From Paenibacillus sp. GSMTC-2017 (GTDB taxonomy: Bacteria; Bacillota; Bacilli; Paenibacillales; Paenibacillaceae): 64,000 bases of DNA. This document shows, piece by piece, positions 7,421-16,313 of this stretch. Under the pieces are notes generated by a model. It was not told the DNA's origin. It saw only the letters and a program-made list of their open reading frames with translations, and searched no databases. The stretch spans positions 992,022 to 1,056,021 of the forward strand of contig NZ_JAECMT010000001.1 of the NCBI RefSeq assembly GCF_016019935.1, read 5' to 3'. Numbering within the stretch: the first letter of the stretch is position 1; the number at the start of each line of letters is the position of its first letter. The translations under genes and the position numbers were made by a program.

Positions 7421-9691
7421 TTACTTCAGCATATCTACATATTCCCCATAGACGTAGGCAACAGATCCTTTATAAGCAACCTTCACCCAACCGTGCTCAG
7501 TACCTAACACTTCAAAAACAGTACCTTTCGGCACAGCTGTATATATTTTCGCTTTTGAGGAAGCTTCAGCACGAACGTTCAAGAAATACGCCGTTACTTT
7601 TGCTTGCTTCTTCACGACCGGTTTTACTTCTGGTTTCGTTTCGGGTTTTGTCTCTGGCTTCATTTCCGGCTTTGGCTCCGGTTTTGGTTTTGGCTCTGGC
7701 TTTGGTTTTGGCTCTGGCTTTGGTTCTGGTTTTGGTTCTTTTGCCGCCTTTATAGCCGCATTCAGTTTTTGGTAGAACTCACCCTTTGTTTTAACGTGAG
7801 CAAACAACTCTTGCTTCACTTTCGCTTTTTCAGACAACTGTGCAATTTCTTCCTTAGTGACGGCATCCAAAATGTTAATAGAAGCTACATTCGTAAATTT
7901 GCCATCTTCCGTTTTAGGAATTTCCAAAATCCCTGAATTGATAAGTTCAACTACATCTTTACGAGCTGGCGAAGTTGTGTCCACACCAATCACTTTCCAG
8001 TTATTTTGAATGTCAGGCTCGTATACACCTTTTTTCACATCTTTCAAATAAGCGATCGCGCGATTACGAATCGTTCCATCCATTTCGCCAAATGCGCTTG
8101 CATCTTTAGAGGACCATAGTTGCTCGAATTTCCGACCTTCAAGTGCTCCTCCTTTTGCTATAAGAGCGTCCATACGGTATGCGTTCATACCCAGCTTGAT
8201 CGTATCTTCCGTCTTAATAGATGTTCCATCTAGTTTACGCAAGTTCGTAATTCGGTCACCGTAAGGCTTCGTTAAATCAATTTCATATTTGACATTACCA
8301 AAGAAATCATTTGTGCTGTATTTGGACGCACGGCGTGTTTTATCGAAACTCACCGTTACATCTCCTGGTCTTGTAGAGTTAAAGTAACCCGCTGCCCATT
8401 CCATATAATCTTTTAAATCTTTACCCGTCACTTCGTATACGGTAACTTCACCGAGAGCGAATTGATAGTTATAAGCAATATCTTTTTTCTTAATAGGACC
8501 TATGTCGAGTTTAGCCTTATCGTTGTCAATTTGATGCGCCACTACATCAGCTTTACTGTAATACAGCATAACTTCATGGAAAAAATCGGATAGAGGAGTT
8601 TCCTGAGTTTGCACAGCAGGAATACCGTCAATTTCGTTTTTAGGAACTAGATTCGTTCCTTTAAGCTGAGCAACCTCGATGTTAGCATCTGCTCTTGCAA
8701 ATTCGTGGTACGGCTGCAATGTCGATTCTAAATTCGGATCTGATAGTTCAGTTGTGCCGTCTGCCCCTTTAACTGGCATTGCCGCAGCTTTCTTATCTTT
8801 CAGCACTACTTTATCGCCTTGTTTTGTAAATGTAAGATCGATACGAGAAATATGAGTTCCGTATTTGTCTGGTTCAACAATTAAAACTCCGTTCACCGTT
8901 TCACCTTTTATAAGTTTATGCATATGACCTGCAAAGATAGCTGCAAGCTCCGGGTTCGCATTAGCAATATCAGCTACGCCAGTACCTGGAATACCGTTTT
9001 CATTTTCAAGTCCCATATGCATAAGGCCAACCATTACATCTACTTTACCTTCTAATTCTTTGATCGCTTTTTTCGTTTCTTCAACAGGATTTTTGAATAC
9101 GAGACCATCCAAGTGATCGGTACCCTTTTCAAATTCAGTCGTCATCGGAGTATCCATCCCGATAATACCAACCTTTATGCCCGCTTTTTCAATAATCGTA
9201 TAGGCAGGTAAAAAGCGATCACCATTGTCTTTATAAATATTTCCTGCTAGCATTTGGCCTTTATATTGAGAAGTAACCTTCTTGAACACATCTAGTCCAA
9301 AATTGAACTCATGATTGCCCATTACCCAAGCATCATAATTCATTTCATTCATAGCAACCATCATCGGAGACTTCGGCTGGTCATTAAACAACTCAGCTGA
9401 GTTTCCTTGAATCATATCACCTGCATCAAGTAAAATCGTATTCGGGTTTTCTTCACGCACTTTTTTGACAATTGTAAATAATTGCGTTAAGCTCCCGCTC
9501 GGATTAGCACCGTCTAGTGCATAGTCCCACGGCATAAATCGCCCATGAATGTCCGATGTACCTAAAATTGAAATCTGAGTTTCCGTACTTACGGCTTCTG
9601 CCGCTTTTACTGGTGCAGGGACGTACGTGACAACGCTTCCAAAAAACATTAAAGCTGCAATGACCACACTTACTGTTTTCTTAGCTTTCAT
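7421..9691 (-). CDS. Secreted bifunctional metallophosphatase/5'-nucleotidase with C-terminal SH3 domain
   Basis: A 756-residue exported protein. A signal peptide (MKAKKTVSVVIAALMFFGSV, likely cut after PVKA) precedes a calcineurin-type domain with SDIHGRFMPWDYALDG, LDAGDMIQG, MGNHEFNFG, LMHMG and FAGHMHK metal motifs, then the 5'-nucleotidase C-domain (to about residue 560). The WDYALDG pattern resembles the 2',3'-cyclic phosphodiesterase/3'-nucleotidase branch (CpdB, part of YfkN). A helical segment, a Pro/Glu/Lys-rich repeat linker (near 655-690) and an SH3b domain (KVTAYFLNVRAEASSKAKIY) follow, so it probably binds the wall. It would scavenge nucleotides outside the cell. Confidence 0.88.
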   Translation of the reverse strand: MKAKKTVSVVIAALMFFGSVVTYVPAPVKAAEAVSTETQISILGTSDIHGRFMPWDYALDGANPSGSLTQLFTIVKKVREENPNTILLDAGDMIQGNSAELFNDQPKSPMMVAMNEMNYDAWVMGNHEFNFGLDVFKKVTSQYKGQMLAGNIYKDNGDRFLPAYTIIEKAGIKVGIIGMDTPMTTEFEKGTDHLDGLVFKNPVEETKKAIKELEGKVDVMVGLMHMGLENENGIPGTGVADIANANPELAAIFAGHMHKLIKGETVNGVLIVEPDKYGTHISRIDLTFTKQGDKVVLKDKKAAAMPVKGADGTTELSDPNLESTLQPYHEFARADANIEVAQLKGTNLVPKNEIDGIPAVQTQETPLSDFFHEVMLYYSKADVVAHQIDNDKAKLDIGPIKKKDIAYNYQFALGEVTVYEVTGKDLKDYMEWAAGYFNSTRPGDVTVSFDKTRRASKYSTNDFFGNVKYEIDLTKPYGDRITNLRKLDGTSIKTEDTIKLGMNAYRMDALIAKGGALEGRKFEQLWSSKDASAFGEMDGTIRNRAIAYLKDVKKGVYEPDIQNNWKVIGVDTTSPARKDVVELINSGILEIPKTEDGKFTNVASINILDAVTKEEIAQLSEKAKVKQELFAHVKTKGEFYQKLNAAIKAAKEPKPEPKPEPKPKPEPKPKPEPKPEMKPETKPETKPEVKPVVKKQAKVTAYFLNVRAEASSKAKIYTAVPKGTVFEVLGTEHGWVKVAYKGSVAYVYGEYVDMLK

Positions 9692-9807
9692 TATGACTCT
9701 CCTTCGATGTGTTGAATTTCCGTAAACAAAATATCATTATACGGGTTGTCTTCAGTAGGGAGTCTACCATTTTTACCCTATCACTAGTAGCAACTTACTC
9801 ATTCTAT

Positions 9808-9836
9808 AATATAAGAAGTCATTTGGACATAGTGAA
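9808..9836 (-). promoter_or_regulatory. Sigma-A promoter of the metallophosphatase gene
   Basis: On the minus strand TTCACT (9831-9836) and TATATT (9808-9813) are 17 bp apart, about 117 bp before the ATG. Both boxes are close to consensus. Two perfect palindromes lie just upstream. Confidence 0.6.
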
Positions 9837-9844
9837 AATTAAAT

Positions 9845-9860
9845 TGTTTATTAATAAACA
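9845..9860. promoter_or_regulatory. 16-bp perfect palindrome abutting a promoter
   Basis: TGTTTATTAATAAACA is fully self-complementary and ends eight bases upstream of the -35 box of the metallophosphatase gene, the right place for an activator or repressor dimer. The cognate regulator is unknown. Confidence 0.5.
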
Positions 9861-9897
9861 TCACAATATTTCCCTATACGTCTACTATTTTCAATGT

Positions 9898-9911
9898 GAT
9901 AACATGTTATC
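9898..9911. promoter_or_regulatory. 14-bp perfect palindrome upstream of the same promoter
   Basis: GATAACATGTTATC is fully self-complementary and lies about 60 bp upstream of the -35 box. The remainder of the 340-bp gap 9692-10031 holds no gene or obvious terminator for the fibronectin gene that I can see. Confidence 0.4.
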
Positions 9912-10031
9912 GATTCAATATTATTTTTGTTAACCCCTAGCGCTTAGCTGTAAAATGTCACATAGACAAGCCGAAATACCCCCTGAGACTACAGAGAGCA
10001 TTCCTGCTTACGCTTTTAAGAGTGATATTGA

Positions 10032-11297
10032 TTATGGAGTTACTACGTCATACTCATCGATTTCAAATGTTAAAATTTTATTGAACAGCACATATTCCGC
10101 ACGTGATTTAAATGGACCTTTATTCCACGTCTTCACAAACTTGTACGACTCTGATCCAGTACCTGAAGCTTTTAAGTCATACCACTGAATAAAGTTATTG
10201 ATGTCTGTCATGGATAAATCGTATTCCTTCTCCAGTCCGTTGATCAACGTAATTGTCAAAATGCCGCGTCCGACGTAAGGTACTTGCGGTATAACTTGAA
10301 CCTCACTGCTCTTCGCTGACTCATTACCATTAACGTCAACTGCTGTTACCTTAAAAGAGTATGCTACGCCATTAGTTAGCCCAGCAACTTTGTATGTTGC
10401 TGCAGTAACAGTTGCAACATATACATTGTCTTGATATATTTTGTAGCTTGCTAAATCAGACTCCGTGTTCGCCGTCCAATTTAGATCAGCCTCGGTGTTA
10501 CCGGGGATGCCCTGCAAACCAGCAGGAATAGCAGGAGCGCTCGTATCAGGTGCTTGCGGTGTAACTTGAACCACACTGCTCTTCGCTGATTCATTGCCGC
10601 TTCCATCAACTGCCGTAACCGTGAACGCGTGGGCTACGCCATTAGTAAGCCCAGTAGCTTTATATGTTATTGCTGGTGCCGTAACAGTAGCAACATATAC
10701 ATTATCCTTGTATATTTTGTAGCTAGCCAAGTCAGGCGCAGTGTTCGCCGTCCAATTTAGATCGGCCTCGGCGTTACCTGGGATGCCCTGCAAACCAGTA
10801 GGTACACCGGGAGCCGTCGTATCAGGTGTTAAATGACCAAACACATCAAACTCAATAAGCGTCATGTTTCCTGATGTTCGACTATTTCTAAAAGATACTT
10901 TCGCAACATTGCTTACTGGAGTTGTTAAATCGATTGTAACCGTCAAAAAACCAGTAGTAGCCCGAATATAGTTGTGTGTAAAAATTGGGGTGTTTGATTG
11001 ATCATAAAATATAATTTCTAAATTATCATCTGATCTTAGTTTTATACTATTTATTGTTACTAGTTGCGAAAAAGCATACCAACCCATTCTACGTGCACTA
11101 GAGTCTAGTAAATAAGATGTACCTTCATTTCCATCTGTCCACTGCGTATGAGTAGAATTAACCTGATTGGCGTTTGACCCTCCATTAATCGTTTTCCCTT
11201 GCAGTAGTCCTCCTGGATATGCACTTATTGTATTAGCAGTATTAAATAATGCCAATAAAAATGTGAACACTAATAAAGACGATAGAAACTTTTTCAT
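10032..11297 (-). CDS. Secreted protein with discoidin-like domain and two fibronectin type III domains
   Basis: A 421-residue exported protein. The signal peptide (MKKFLSSLLVFTFLLALFNT) probably ends near ISA. An N-terminal beta-rich region with GKTINGGSNANQ, RRMGWYAFSQLVTINSIKLRS and FDVFGHLTPD is like a coagulation-factor-5/8 (discoidin) carbohydrate-binding module. Two nearly identical FnIII repeats follow (PTGLQGIPGNAEADLNWTAN and its copy, about 95 residues each), sharing close DNA identity. A short unrecognised C-terminal domain begins at GRGILTITLINGLE. No catalytic domain is visible, so a carbohydrate-binding or adhesive role is inferred. A perfect cre site at the promoter implies catabolite control. 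Confidence 0.8.
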   Translation of the reverse strand: MKKFLSSLLVFTFLLALFNTANTISAYPGGLLQGKTINGGSNANQVNSTHTQWTDGNEGTSYLLDSSARRMGWYAFSQLVTINSIKLRSDDNLEIIFYDQSNTPIFTHNYIRATTGFLTVTIDLTTPVSNVAKVSFRNSRTSGNMTLIEFDVFGHLTPDTTAPGVPTGLQGIPGNAEADLNWTANTAPDLASYKIYKDNVYVATVTAPAITYKATGLTNGVAHAFTVTAVDGSGNESAKSSVVQVTPQAPDTSAPAIPAGLQGIPGNTEADLNWTANTESDLASYKIYQDNVYVATVTAATYKVAGLTNGVAYSFKVTAVDVNGNESAKSSEVQVIPQVPYVGRGILTITLINGLEKEYDLSMTDINNFIQWYDLKASGTGSESYKFVKTWNKGPFKSRAEYVLFNKILTFEIDEYDVVTP

Positions 11298-11387
11298 TTG
11301 TTAGCCCTCCCAATCTTTTTTGAATAAACGAAATAGACTAGCTTATTAATCCTCTCCTTCCACTGGATAACACGCTAATCATAACCA

Positions 11388-11416
11388 ATTATATACAACA
11401 ATTACAGACTTTTAAT
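11388..11416 (-). promoter_or_regulatory. Promoter of the FnIII protein gene
   Basis: On the minus strand TATAAT lies at 11388-11393, 17 bp from a weak -35 (ATTAAA, 11411-11416). The cre site begins at the -35 box. Confidence 0.5.
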
Positions 11417-11429
11417 GAAACCGTTTACA
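11416..11429 (-). promoter_or_regulatory. CcpA-binding cre site
   Basis: TGTAAACGGTTTCA (minus strand) fits the Bacillota cre consensus TGNAANCGNWWNCA at every position. Its edge touches the -35 box of the FnIII gene promoter, so CcpA with HPr-Ser-P would be expected to repress in glucose. Confidence 0.7.
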
Positions 11430-11478
11430 TAATAAAATTGAAGGTTGTAGATGTGATACTATCACCCGATCTGAACGT

Positions 11479-11522
11479 AAAAAAGACGCTACCCGCAGTT
11501 AATTAACTGCGGCAACGTCTTT
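11479..11522 (-). terminator. Intrinsic terminator of hisS-aspS-tcdA operon
   Basis: Arms AAAGACG and CCGCAGTTAA pair with TTAACTGCGG and CGTCTTT. On the minus strand the stem is followed by six T residues, 10 bases past the tcdA stop. Confidence 0.9.
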
Positions 11523-11532
11523 CATCATTATT

Positions 11533-12294
11533 TTACCCTTGTGCCTTTGCTTCACCGATAGCTAGCAGATCCTTCACCACTACACTTACCATGATGAGCC
11601 CAGCTACAGGTGGAACGAATGCATTACTTGCAGGAGGTTGCTGCGCTTTCCGAATCTCAGGCGCATTGTCAGGTACGATACGTTGTGTAACGTCCTCACG
11701 CGGCTTCATAGGCTCCTCGTCAGAGAAGACAACCTTAACGCCTTTCTTAATACCATCCTTGCGCAGCTTCGTCCGTACGACGCGTGCGATCGGATCCGTA
11801 TGAGTCTTGGAAATGTCAGCAACCTTGAATCTAGATGGATCCATCTTGTTAGCAGCACCCATGCTAGATATAACCGGAATGCCCCGCTCCAAACATTGTT
11901 TGATGAGATGAATTTTATAAATGATCGTATCCGATGCATCTACAACATAATCAAGCTCATATGCAAACAGCTGCTCATACGTTTCTTCCGTATAGAACAT
12001 ACGCAAAGAGATGACATCACATTCTGGATTGATCAGCTTAATACGATCACGCATCAGGTCAGCTTTAGGCTGACCTACCGTAGTCGTTAACGCCATAATT
12101 TGGCGGTTAATGTTCGTAATATCCACAACATCTTTGTCGATCAAAATGATGCGACCAACGCCTGTTCTTGCCAGCGCCTCTGCCGCAATCGAGCCAACGC
12201 CGCCGATGCCAAGCACAGCTACCGTACTATTTTTCATCAACTCTAGACCCTCAGGACCTATCGCCAGCTCCGTTCGTGAAAATTGGTGTAGCAT
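11533..12294 (-). CDS. tcdA: tRNA threonylcarbamoyladenosine dehydratase
   Basis: A 253-residue E1/ThiF-fold enzyme (TcdA/CsdL, YrvM in B. subtilis) that activates t6A37 of tRNA with ATP and cyclises it to ct6A. The N-terminal RTELAIGPEGLELMKNSTVAVLG leads to the nucleotide loop GIGGVGSIAAEALARTG, DKDVVDITNINRQ and the VDASDT region. SSMGAANKMDPSRFKVADIS and TKLRKDGIKKGVKVVFSDE are typical of TcdA. It follows aspS by 29 bp and ends the operon of two tRNA synthetases, a fitting partner for tRNA maturation. Confidence 0.92.
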   Translation of the reverse strand: MLHQFSRTELAIGPEGLELMKNSTVAVLGIGGVGSIAAEALARTGVGRIILIDKDVVDITNINRQIMALTTTVGQPKADLMRDRIKLINPECDVISLRMFYTEETYEQLFAYELDYVVDASDTIIYKIHLIKQCLERGIPVISSMGAANKMDPSRFKVADISKTHTDPIARVVRTKLRKDGIKKGVKVVFSDEEPMKPREDVTQRIVPDNAPEIRKAQQPPASNAFVPPVAGLIMVSVVVKDLLAIGEAKAQG

Positions 12295-12323
12295 AGGGAT
12301 GTTATCTCCTTTTAACTGGAACG

Positions 12324-14150
12324 TTATTTGTCTGTGCCTTCAGTTGTTGTAGTTGTTGTAGCAGTTGTTGCTGCTACTGGCTTAGGCTTAAGCACTGTAC
12401 GGATGTGAAGCTGCTCAAGTTGAGAAAGCTCAACTTCAGATGGAGCGTCGCACAGTAGATCAGTTGCACTCGCTGTTTTAGGGAATGCAATTGTTTCTCT
12501 TAGGTTTGTGCGGCCAGTCAACAACATAACTAGACGGTCGAAACCGAATGCAATACCACCATGTGGTGGCGTTCCGTATTCGAATGCATCAAGCAAGAAT
12601 CCGAATCTGTCTTGTGCTTCTTCTTTTGTGAAACCAAGTGCTTGGAACATTTGCTCTTGAACTTCACGTTTGTAAATACGCATCGAGCCGCCGCCCACTT
12701 CATAACCGTTCAATACAAGGTCATAAGCTTGTGCACGGATTTTACCTGGATCTGTATCGAAGTAATGAAGATCCTCTTCATTCGGACGAGTGAACGGATG
12801 ATGTTCTGCAACATAACGTTTCGCATCTTCATCCCATCCTAGTAGTGGGAAGTCAACAACCCAAGCGAATTTAAATTTGGAATCGTCGATAAGTTTAAGG
12901 TCACGACCAAGTTTCAAACGCAAGTTACCAAGAACATCTGCTACTACTTTTGCTTTGTCAGCGGAGAAAGTAAGCAAGTCGCCTTCTTCAACTTGTAGAC
13001 GCTCTGTAAGAGCAGCAATTTCTTCTGGCTTAAGGAATTTCACGATTGGACCGCGCCATTCGCCGTCTTTCACTTGAATCCAAGCAAGACCTTTACCACC
13101 GTAGCGAGCAGCAAACGGTTGTAGATCGTCTAGTTCCTTACGGCTCCAGCTCGCACAGCCCTTAGCGTTAAGTGCTTTAACAACACCACCGCCAGCTGCA
13201 ACGCTTGCGAACACTTTCACGTCACTGCTTGCAACGATATCTGTAATATCTTCAATTTCAAGACCGAAACGAAGATCTGGTTTATCTGAACCATATTTGT
13301 TCATCGCATCTGCATACGTAATACGTTGGAATGGAAGCTCAATCTCAACATTGATCGTCTCACGAAGCAACTTAGCAGACAATTCTTCCATCATACCAAG
13401 CAACTGATCTTGAGAGAGGAATGAAGTTTCGATGTCGACTTGTGTGAACTCAGGCTGACGGTCAGCACGAAGATCTTCATCGCGGAAACAACGTGCGATT
13501 TGATAATAACGCTCAAGTCCGCCTACCATTAGCAACTGTTTGAAAATTTGCGGCGATTGCGGCAATGCGAAGAACTCACCTTCATGCACACGGCTTGGTA
13601 CCAAATAGTCACGCGCGCCTTCTGGCGTACTTTTTGTCAAAATTGGTGTTTCTACTTCGATGAAGTTTTCGCCATCTAGGTAGTCACGGAATATTTTAGC
13701 TGCTTTCGAACGAAGCAACAATGTCTTTTGCATTTCTGGACGACGCAGGTCAAGATAACGATATTTCAAACGAAGTGACTCATCTACCTCTACGCCATCT
13801 TCAATAGGGAAAGGAGGTGTTTTAGCCGCATTCAGTACTTCAATTTCAGTTACACGAATTTCGATTTGGCCAGTAGCAAGGTTTGCGTTAAATGTTGCTG
13901 CATCACGCTCAACAACCTCACCTTTAACAGCAAGAACAAACTCATTACGAGCACGATCAGCGACAGCCAGAGCATCGCCAGAAAAATCCGGGTTAAATAC
14001 GACTTGAACAATTCCTGTACGGTCGCGAAGGTCAATAAACAATACGCCACCCAAATCGCGACGACGTTGTACCCAGCCGTTCAAAGTTACTGTTTGTCCT
14101 ACTTCTGCTTTTGTTAACGTTCCGCAGTTATGCGTTTTTAGCATCGTCAT
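12324..14150 (-). CDS. aspS: Aspartyl-tRNA synthetase
   Basis: A 608-residue class II synthetase. An N-terminal OB-fold anticodon domain ([24 protein letters not shown]) precedes the catalytic core with motif 2 [21 protein letters not shown] and motif 3 [13 protein letters not shown], and the bacterial GAD insertion lies between (about 290-420). It charges tRNA-Asp with aspartate. The C-terminus carries an extra low-complexity Ala/Thr tail ([13 protein letters not shown]), giving a protein slightly longer than the B. subtilis enzyme. GAGGAG lies seven bases before the ATG at 14150. It is 49 bp behind hisS and shares the T-box leader. Confidence 0.96.
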   Translation of the reverse strand: MTMLKTHNCGTLTKAEVGQTVTLNGWVQRRRDLGGVLFIDLRDRTGIVQVVFNPDFSGDALAVADRARNEFVLAVKGEVVERDAATFNANLATGQIEIRVTEIEVLNAAKTPPFPIEDGVEVDESLRLKYRYLDLRRPEMQKTLLLRSKAAKIFRDYLDGENFIEVETPILTKSTPEGARDYLVPSRVHEGEFFALPQSPQIFKQLLMVGGLERYYQIARCFRDEDLRADRQPEFTQVDIETSFLSQDQLLGMMEELSAKLLRETINVEIELPFQRITYADAMNKYGSDKPDLRFGLEIEDITDIVASSDVKVFASVAAGGGVVKALNAKGCASWSRKELDDLQPFAARYGGKGLAWIQVKDGEWRGPIVKFLKPEEIAALTERLQVEEGDLLTFSADKAKVVADVLGNLRLKLGRDLKLIDDSKFKFAWVVDFPLLGWDEDAKRYVAEHHPFTRPNEEDLHYFDTDPGKIRAQAYDLVLNGYEVGGGSMRIYKREVQEQMFQALGFTKEEAQDRFGFLLDAFEYGTPPHGGIAFGFDRLVMLLTGRTNLRETIAFPKTASATDLLCDAPSEVELSQLEQLHIRTVLKPKPVAATTATTTTTTEGTDK

Positions 14151-14199
14151 GTTTATTCTCCTCTTTGTATGTTAATTGTATGGACTAGAACTGTGGTGT

Positions 14200-15447
14200 T
14201 TATCCCTTAAGTTCTTCGGCAATTGCGGTAAGAGCGACCATGCGTTGCTCACCTTTTGCCATATCTTTAAGCGCTATTTCACCACGAGCAATTTCATCAT
14301 CGCCCAAGATAGCTGTAAAACGTGCGCCAAGACGATCGGCAGACTTAAGCTGTGCCTTCATCTTCCGGCCTTGATAATCACGTTCTGCTCTAACCCCTTG
14401 TCGTCTAAGCTGGTGTACTAGCTTAGTTGCCTCACGATCAGCTGCTTCACCAAGCGCAACAATGTATACATCAATTTCATTTAGATTCGGTAGCTCAGTC
14501 TGCTGGTGTTCAAGTAACAATACCGCACGCTCAAGCCCAAGTCCAAGCCCAACACCAGGTTGTTCAGGTCCACCGATATCGGAAACTAAACCGTTGTATC
14601 TACCACCGCCGCCTATCGTATCAATAGCACCTATACCTTCAGCTTTGTATTCAAACGCTGTGTGAGTATAGTAATCCAATCCGCGAACAAGACGGTGATT
14701 GATCGTGAATGGAATGTCCATATCCGTTAAGCTTTGTTTCACTTTCTCGAAATGGATGCTGCACTCTTCATCAAGGCTATCCAAAATGGATGGTGCATCA
14801 GTGAAATGTGCTTGATCAACTTTACAATCGAGAACACGAAGCGGATTGCGGTCAATACGCGATTGGCAGTCCTTACAAAGCAATGAACGCTTAGGATCTA
14901 GGAATGACAGTAGTTTCTCTCTAAAAGCAGCTCTTACAGCAGGTGTTCCAACAGAGTTAATTTCAACCTGTACTCCCTTTAGACCTATCTCTGTAAAGAA
15001 AGTGTATCCAAGAGCAATAACCTCTGCATCTAATGCTGGCTCGACAGAGCCAATCGCTTCAACACCAAATTGGTGGAACTGACGGTAACGTCCAGCTTGT
15101 GCACGCTCATACCGGAACATAGGCCCGATATAACTAAGCTTGCTTATTTCTGGATCACCAAACAATTTGTTCTCTACATAGGAACGAACAACACCTGCTG
15201 TACCTTCAGGACGTAATGTTAAACTCCGATCACCACGATCAATGAATGTGTACATCTCTTTCTCAACGATATCCGTTGTTTCTCCAACACCACGCTTAAA
15301 TAGATCTGTTGATTCGAATAAAGGTGTACGAATTTCGCGGAAGTTAAATCGTCTGCAAATATCGCGTGCTATTCCCTCCACGTACTGCCATTTCTCAACT
15401 GTTCCTGGTAAAATGTCCTGCGTTCCAGGCGATTTTTGAAATTTCAT
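14200..15447 (-). CDS. hisS: Histidyl-tRNA synthetase
   Basis: A 415-residue class II synthetase, normal length. It has the N-terminal QKSPGTQDILPG, motif 2 PMFRYERAQAGRYRQFHQFG, the histidine-binding loops GLDYYTHTAFEY and GGGGRYNGLV, motif 3 GVGLGLGLERAVLLL and the C-terminal anticodon domain (DVYIVALGEAADREATKLV onward). It charges tRNA-His. A strong GGAGGG site precedes the ATG. First gene of hisS-aspS-tcdA, controlled by the T-box leader upstream. Confidence 0.96.
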   Translation of the reverse strand: MKFQKSPGTQDILPGTVEKWQYVEGIARDICRRFNFREIRTPLFESTDLFKRGVGETTDIVEKEMYTFIDRGDRSLTLRPEGTAGVVRSYVENKLFGDPEISKLSYIGPMFRYERAQAGRYRQFHQFGVEAIGSVEPALDAEVIALGYTFFTEIGLKGVQVEINSVGTPAVRAAFREKLLSFLDPKRSLLCKDCQSRIDRNPLRVLDCKVDQAHFTDAPSILDSLDEECSIHFEKVKQSLTDMDIPFTINHRLVRGLDYYTHTAFEYKAEGIGAIDTIGGGGRYNGLVSDIGGPEQPGVGLGLGLERAVLLLEHQQTELPNLNEIDVYIVALGEAADREATKLVHQLRRQGVRAERDYQGRKMKAQLKSADRLGARFTAILGDDEIARGEIALKDMAKGEQRMVALTAIAEELKG

Positions 15448-15502
15448 TGTATTCCCTCCTCACATAATTACGTTAAATAAATGTCACCCTATTTTTGAAA
15501 AC

Positions 15503-15546
15503 AAAAAAACTCCCGCTCCTAACGGCATCGCCGTAGGGACGAGAGT
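15503..15546 (-). terminator. T-box regulated terminator
   Basis: ACTCTCGTCCCTACGG pairs imperfectly with CCGTTAGGAGCGGGAGT around a short loop; on the minus strand it is followed by seven T residues. It is exclusive with the antiterminator that uses the T-box sequence. Confidence 0.9.
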
Positions 15547-15806
15547 ATATCTCCCGTGGTACCACCCACATTCCAAATGTTACATTTAGCATGAACACTC
15601 GCTTCAAAACGGGTAACGTCCGTTATTCGCAGCCCAGCTATTAAGTAAGTTCGCCTGTAAAGACGTCTTGCCTTTCGCCGTCTGTTCTCGGGGAGGTCTT
15701 TCATTCAACCGGTATAAGGATGCTTGCAGCCAATTGGCATCCCTCTCTGCGTATCACGTGTTAAATTACTTTATCCCGTCAAAGAATCACTATTTAATTA
15801 TACTGA
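15503..15806 (-). ncRNA. T-box riboswitch leader of hisS-aspS
   Basis: The minus-strand leader has the diagnostic T-box sequence GGGTGGTACCACGGGAG (15551-15568), which contains the TGGT bulge that pairs with the NCCA end of uncharged tRNA, followed by the competing terminator. Upstream sequence forms a Stem I with a distal arm (GGATGC with GCATCC). The specifier is not certain; GAC (Asp) at 15696-15698 sits in a plausible GAAA-GAC-CTCCCCGAG context, and I found no equally placed His codon. Uncharged tRNA would allow read-through into the synthetase genes. Confidence 0.9.
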
Positions 15807-15812
15807 TTGTTA

Positions 15813-15841
15813 ATTTTACTTGGCGATTGAACGAAAGTCAA
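15813..15841 (-). promoter_or_regulatory. Promoter of the T-box/hisS operon
   Basis: TTGACT (15836-15841) and TAAAAT (15813-15818) on the minus strand are 17 bp apart. This sets the RNA start near 15806 and gives a leader of about 360 nt. Confidence 0.75.
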
Positions 15842-15893
15842 GAATTGCGGTGACGAAATTTGTCTTTTGGTTCCCAAACCACCCTGAAGACAG

Positions 15894-15921
15894 AAAAAAA
15901 CCTGCACACACGTTGCAGGTC
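15894..15921 (-). terminator. Terminator after the relA-dtd-small ORF unit
   Basis: ACCTGCA and TGCAGGT pair around a short loop, followed on the minus strand by seven T residues. Between it and the small ORF (15922-16064) I see nothing coding. Confidence 0.85.
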
Positions 15922-16064
15922 CAAAATAAAGTATATTTTTAAAAAGGGGGTCGAGATTTATTATAGGTTAGTGATGTTAAGGGAACGTTAGAGATTCGTT
16001 ACAGATATATTACAAATTAGAAAGCGTTTTTATGACAAAGAAGGAAAGCGGTCATCAGGACATT

Positions 16065-16241
16065 CTACTCCCCGAATCCTGCACGCCTTGAAGGCAATGG
16101 TCTGCCATCCCATTCCTCTGCCACTTCCATATTCGAATCGATCTCAGCTATTAAACGAGCTTCTCTAAGATCGGGATTGAGCAATATTTTTGCTGAACGT
16201 TCTAATCCTTGTTCTTTCCTAGATTGATGCATAGCTGGCAT
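16065..16241 (-). CDS. Small hypothetical protein of about 58 residues
   Basis: A short frame encodes MPAMHQSRKEQGLERSAKI followed by LLNPDLREARLIAEID and the ending PLPSRRAGFGE: charged, soluble, no membrane segment. GGAGG is directly before the first ATG and ten bases before the second (16232), and the frame extends upstream to an ATT at 16263-16265 that has AAGGAG seven bases ahead, so the true start is unsettled. It follows dtd by about 70 bp and precedes a terminator, so it is the last gene of the relA-dtd unit. I do not recognise the family; codon pattern and ribosome sites argue it is real. Confidence 0.6.
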   Translation of the reverse strand: MPAMHQSRKEQGLERSAKILLNPDLREARLIAEIDSNMEVAEEWDGRPLPSRRAGFGE

Positions 16242-16313
16242 TCCTCCAACAAGTGTTGCCGCAATATGATTTCTCCTTACGGCTTATCCTTATTGTTACC
16301 AGCAGTCGATATC

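Noticed and set aside
7604..7936. Plus-strand frame rich in Trp, Phe and Leu
   Set aside because: It is the antisense of the Pro/Glu/Lys linker and SH3-proximal region of the secreted phosphatase; no ribosome site and implausible composition.
11638..12090. 150-residue plus-strand frame
   Set aside because: Antisense to the conserved tcdA coding sequence; no matching ribosome site.
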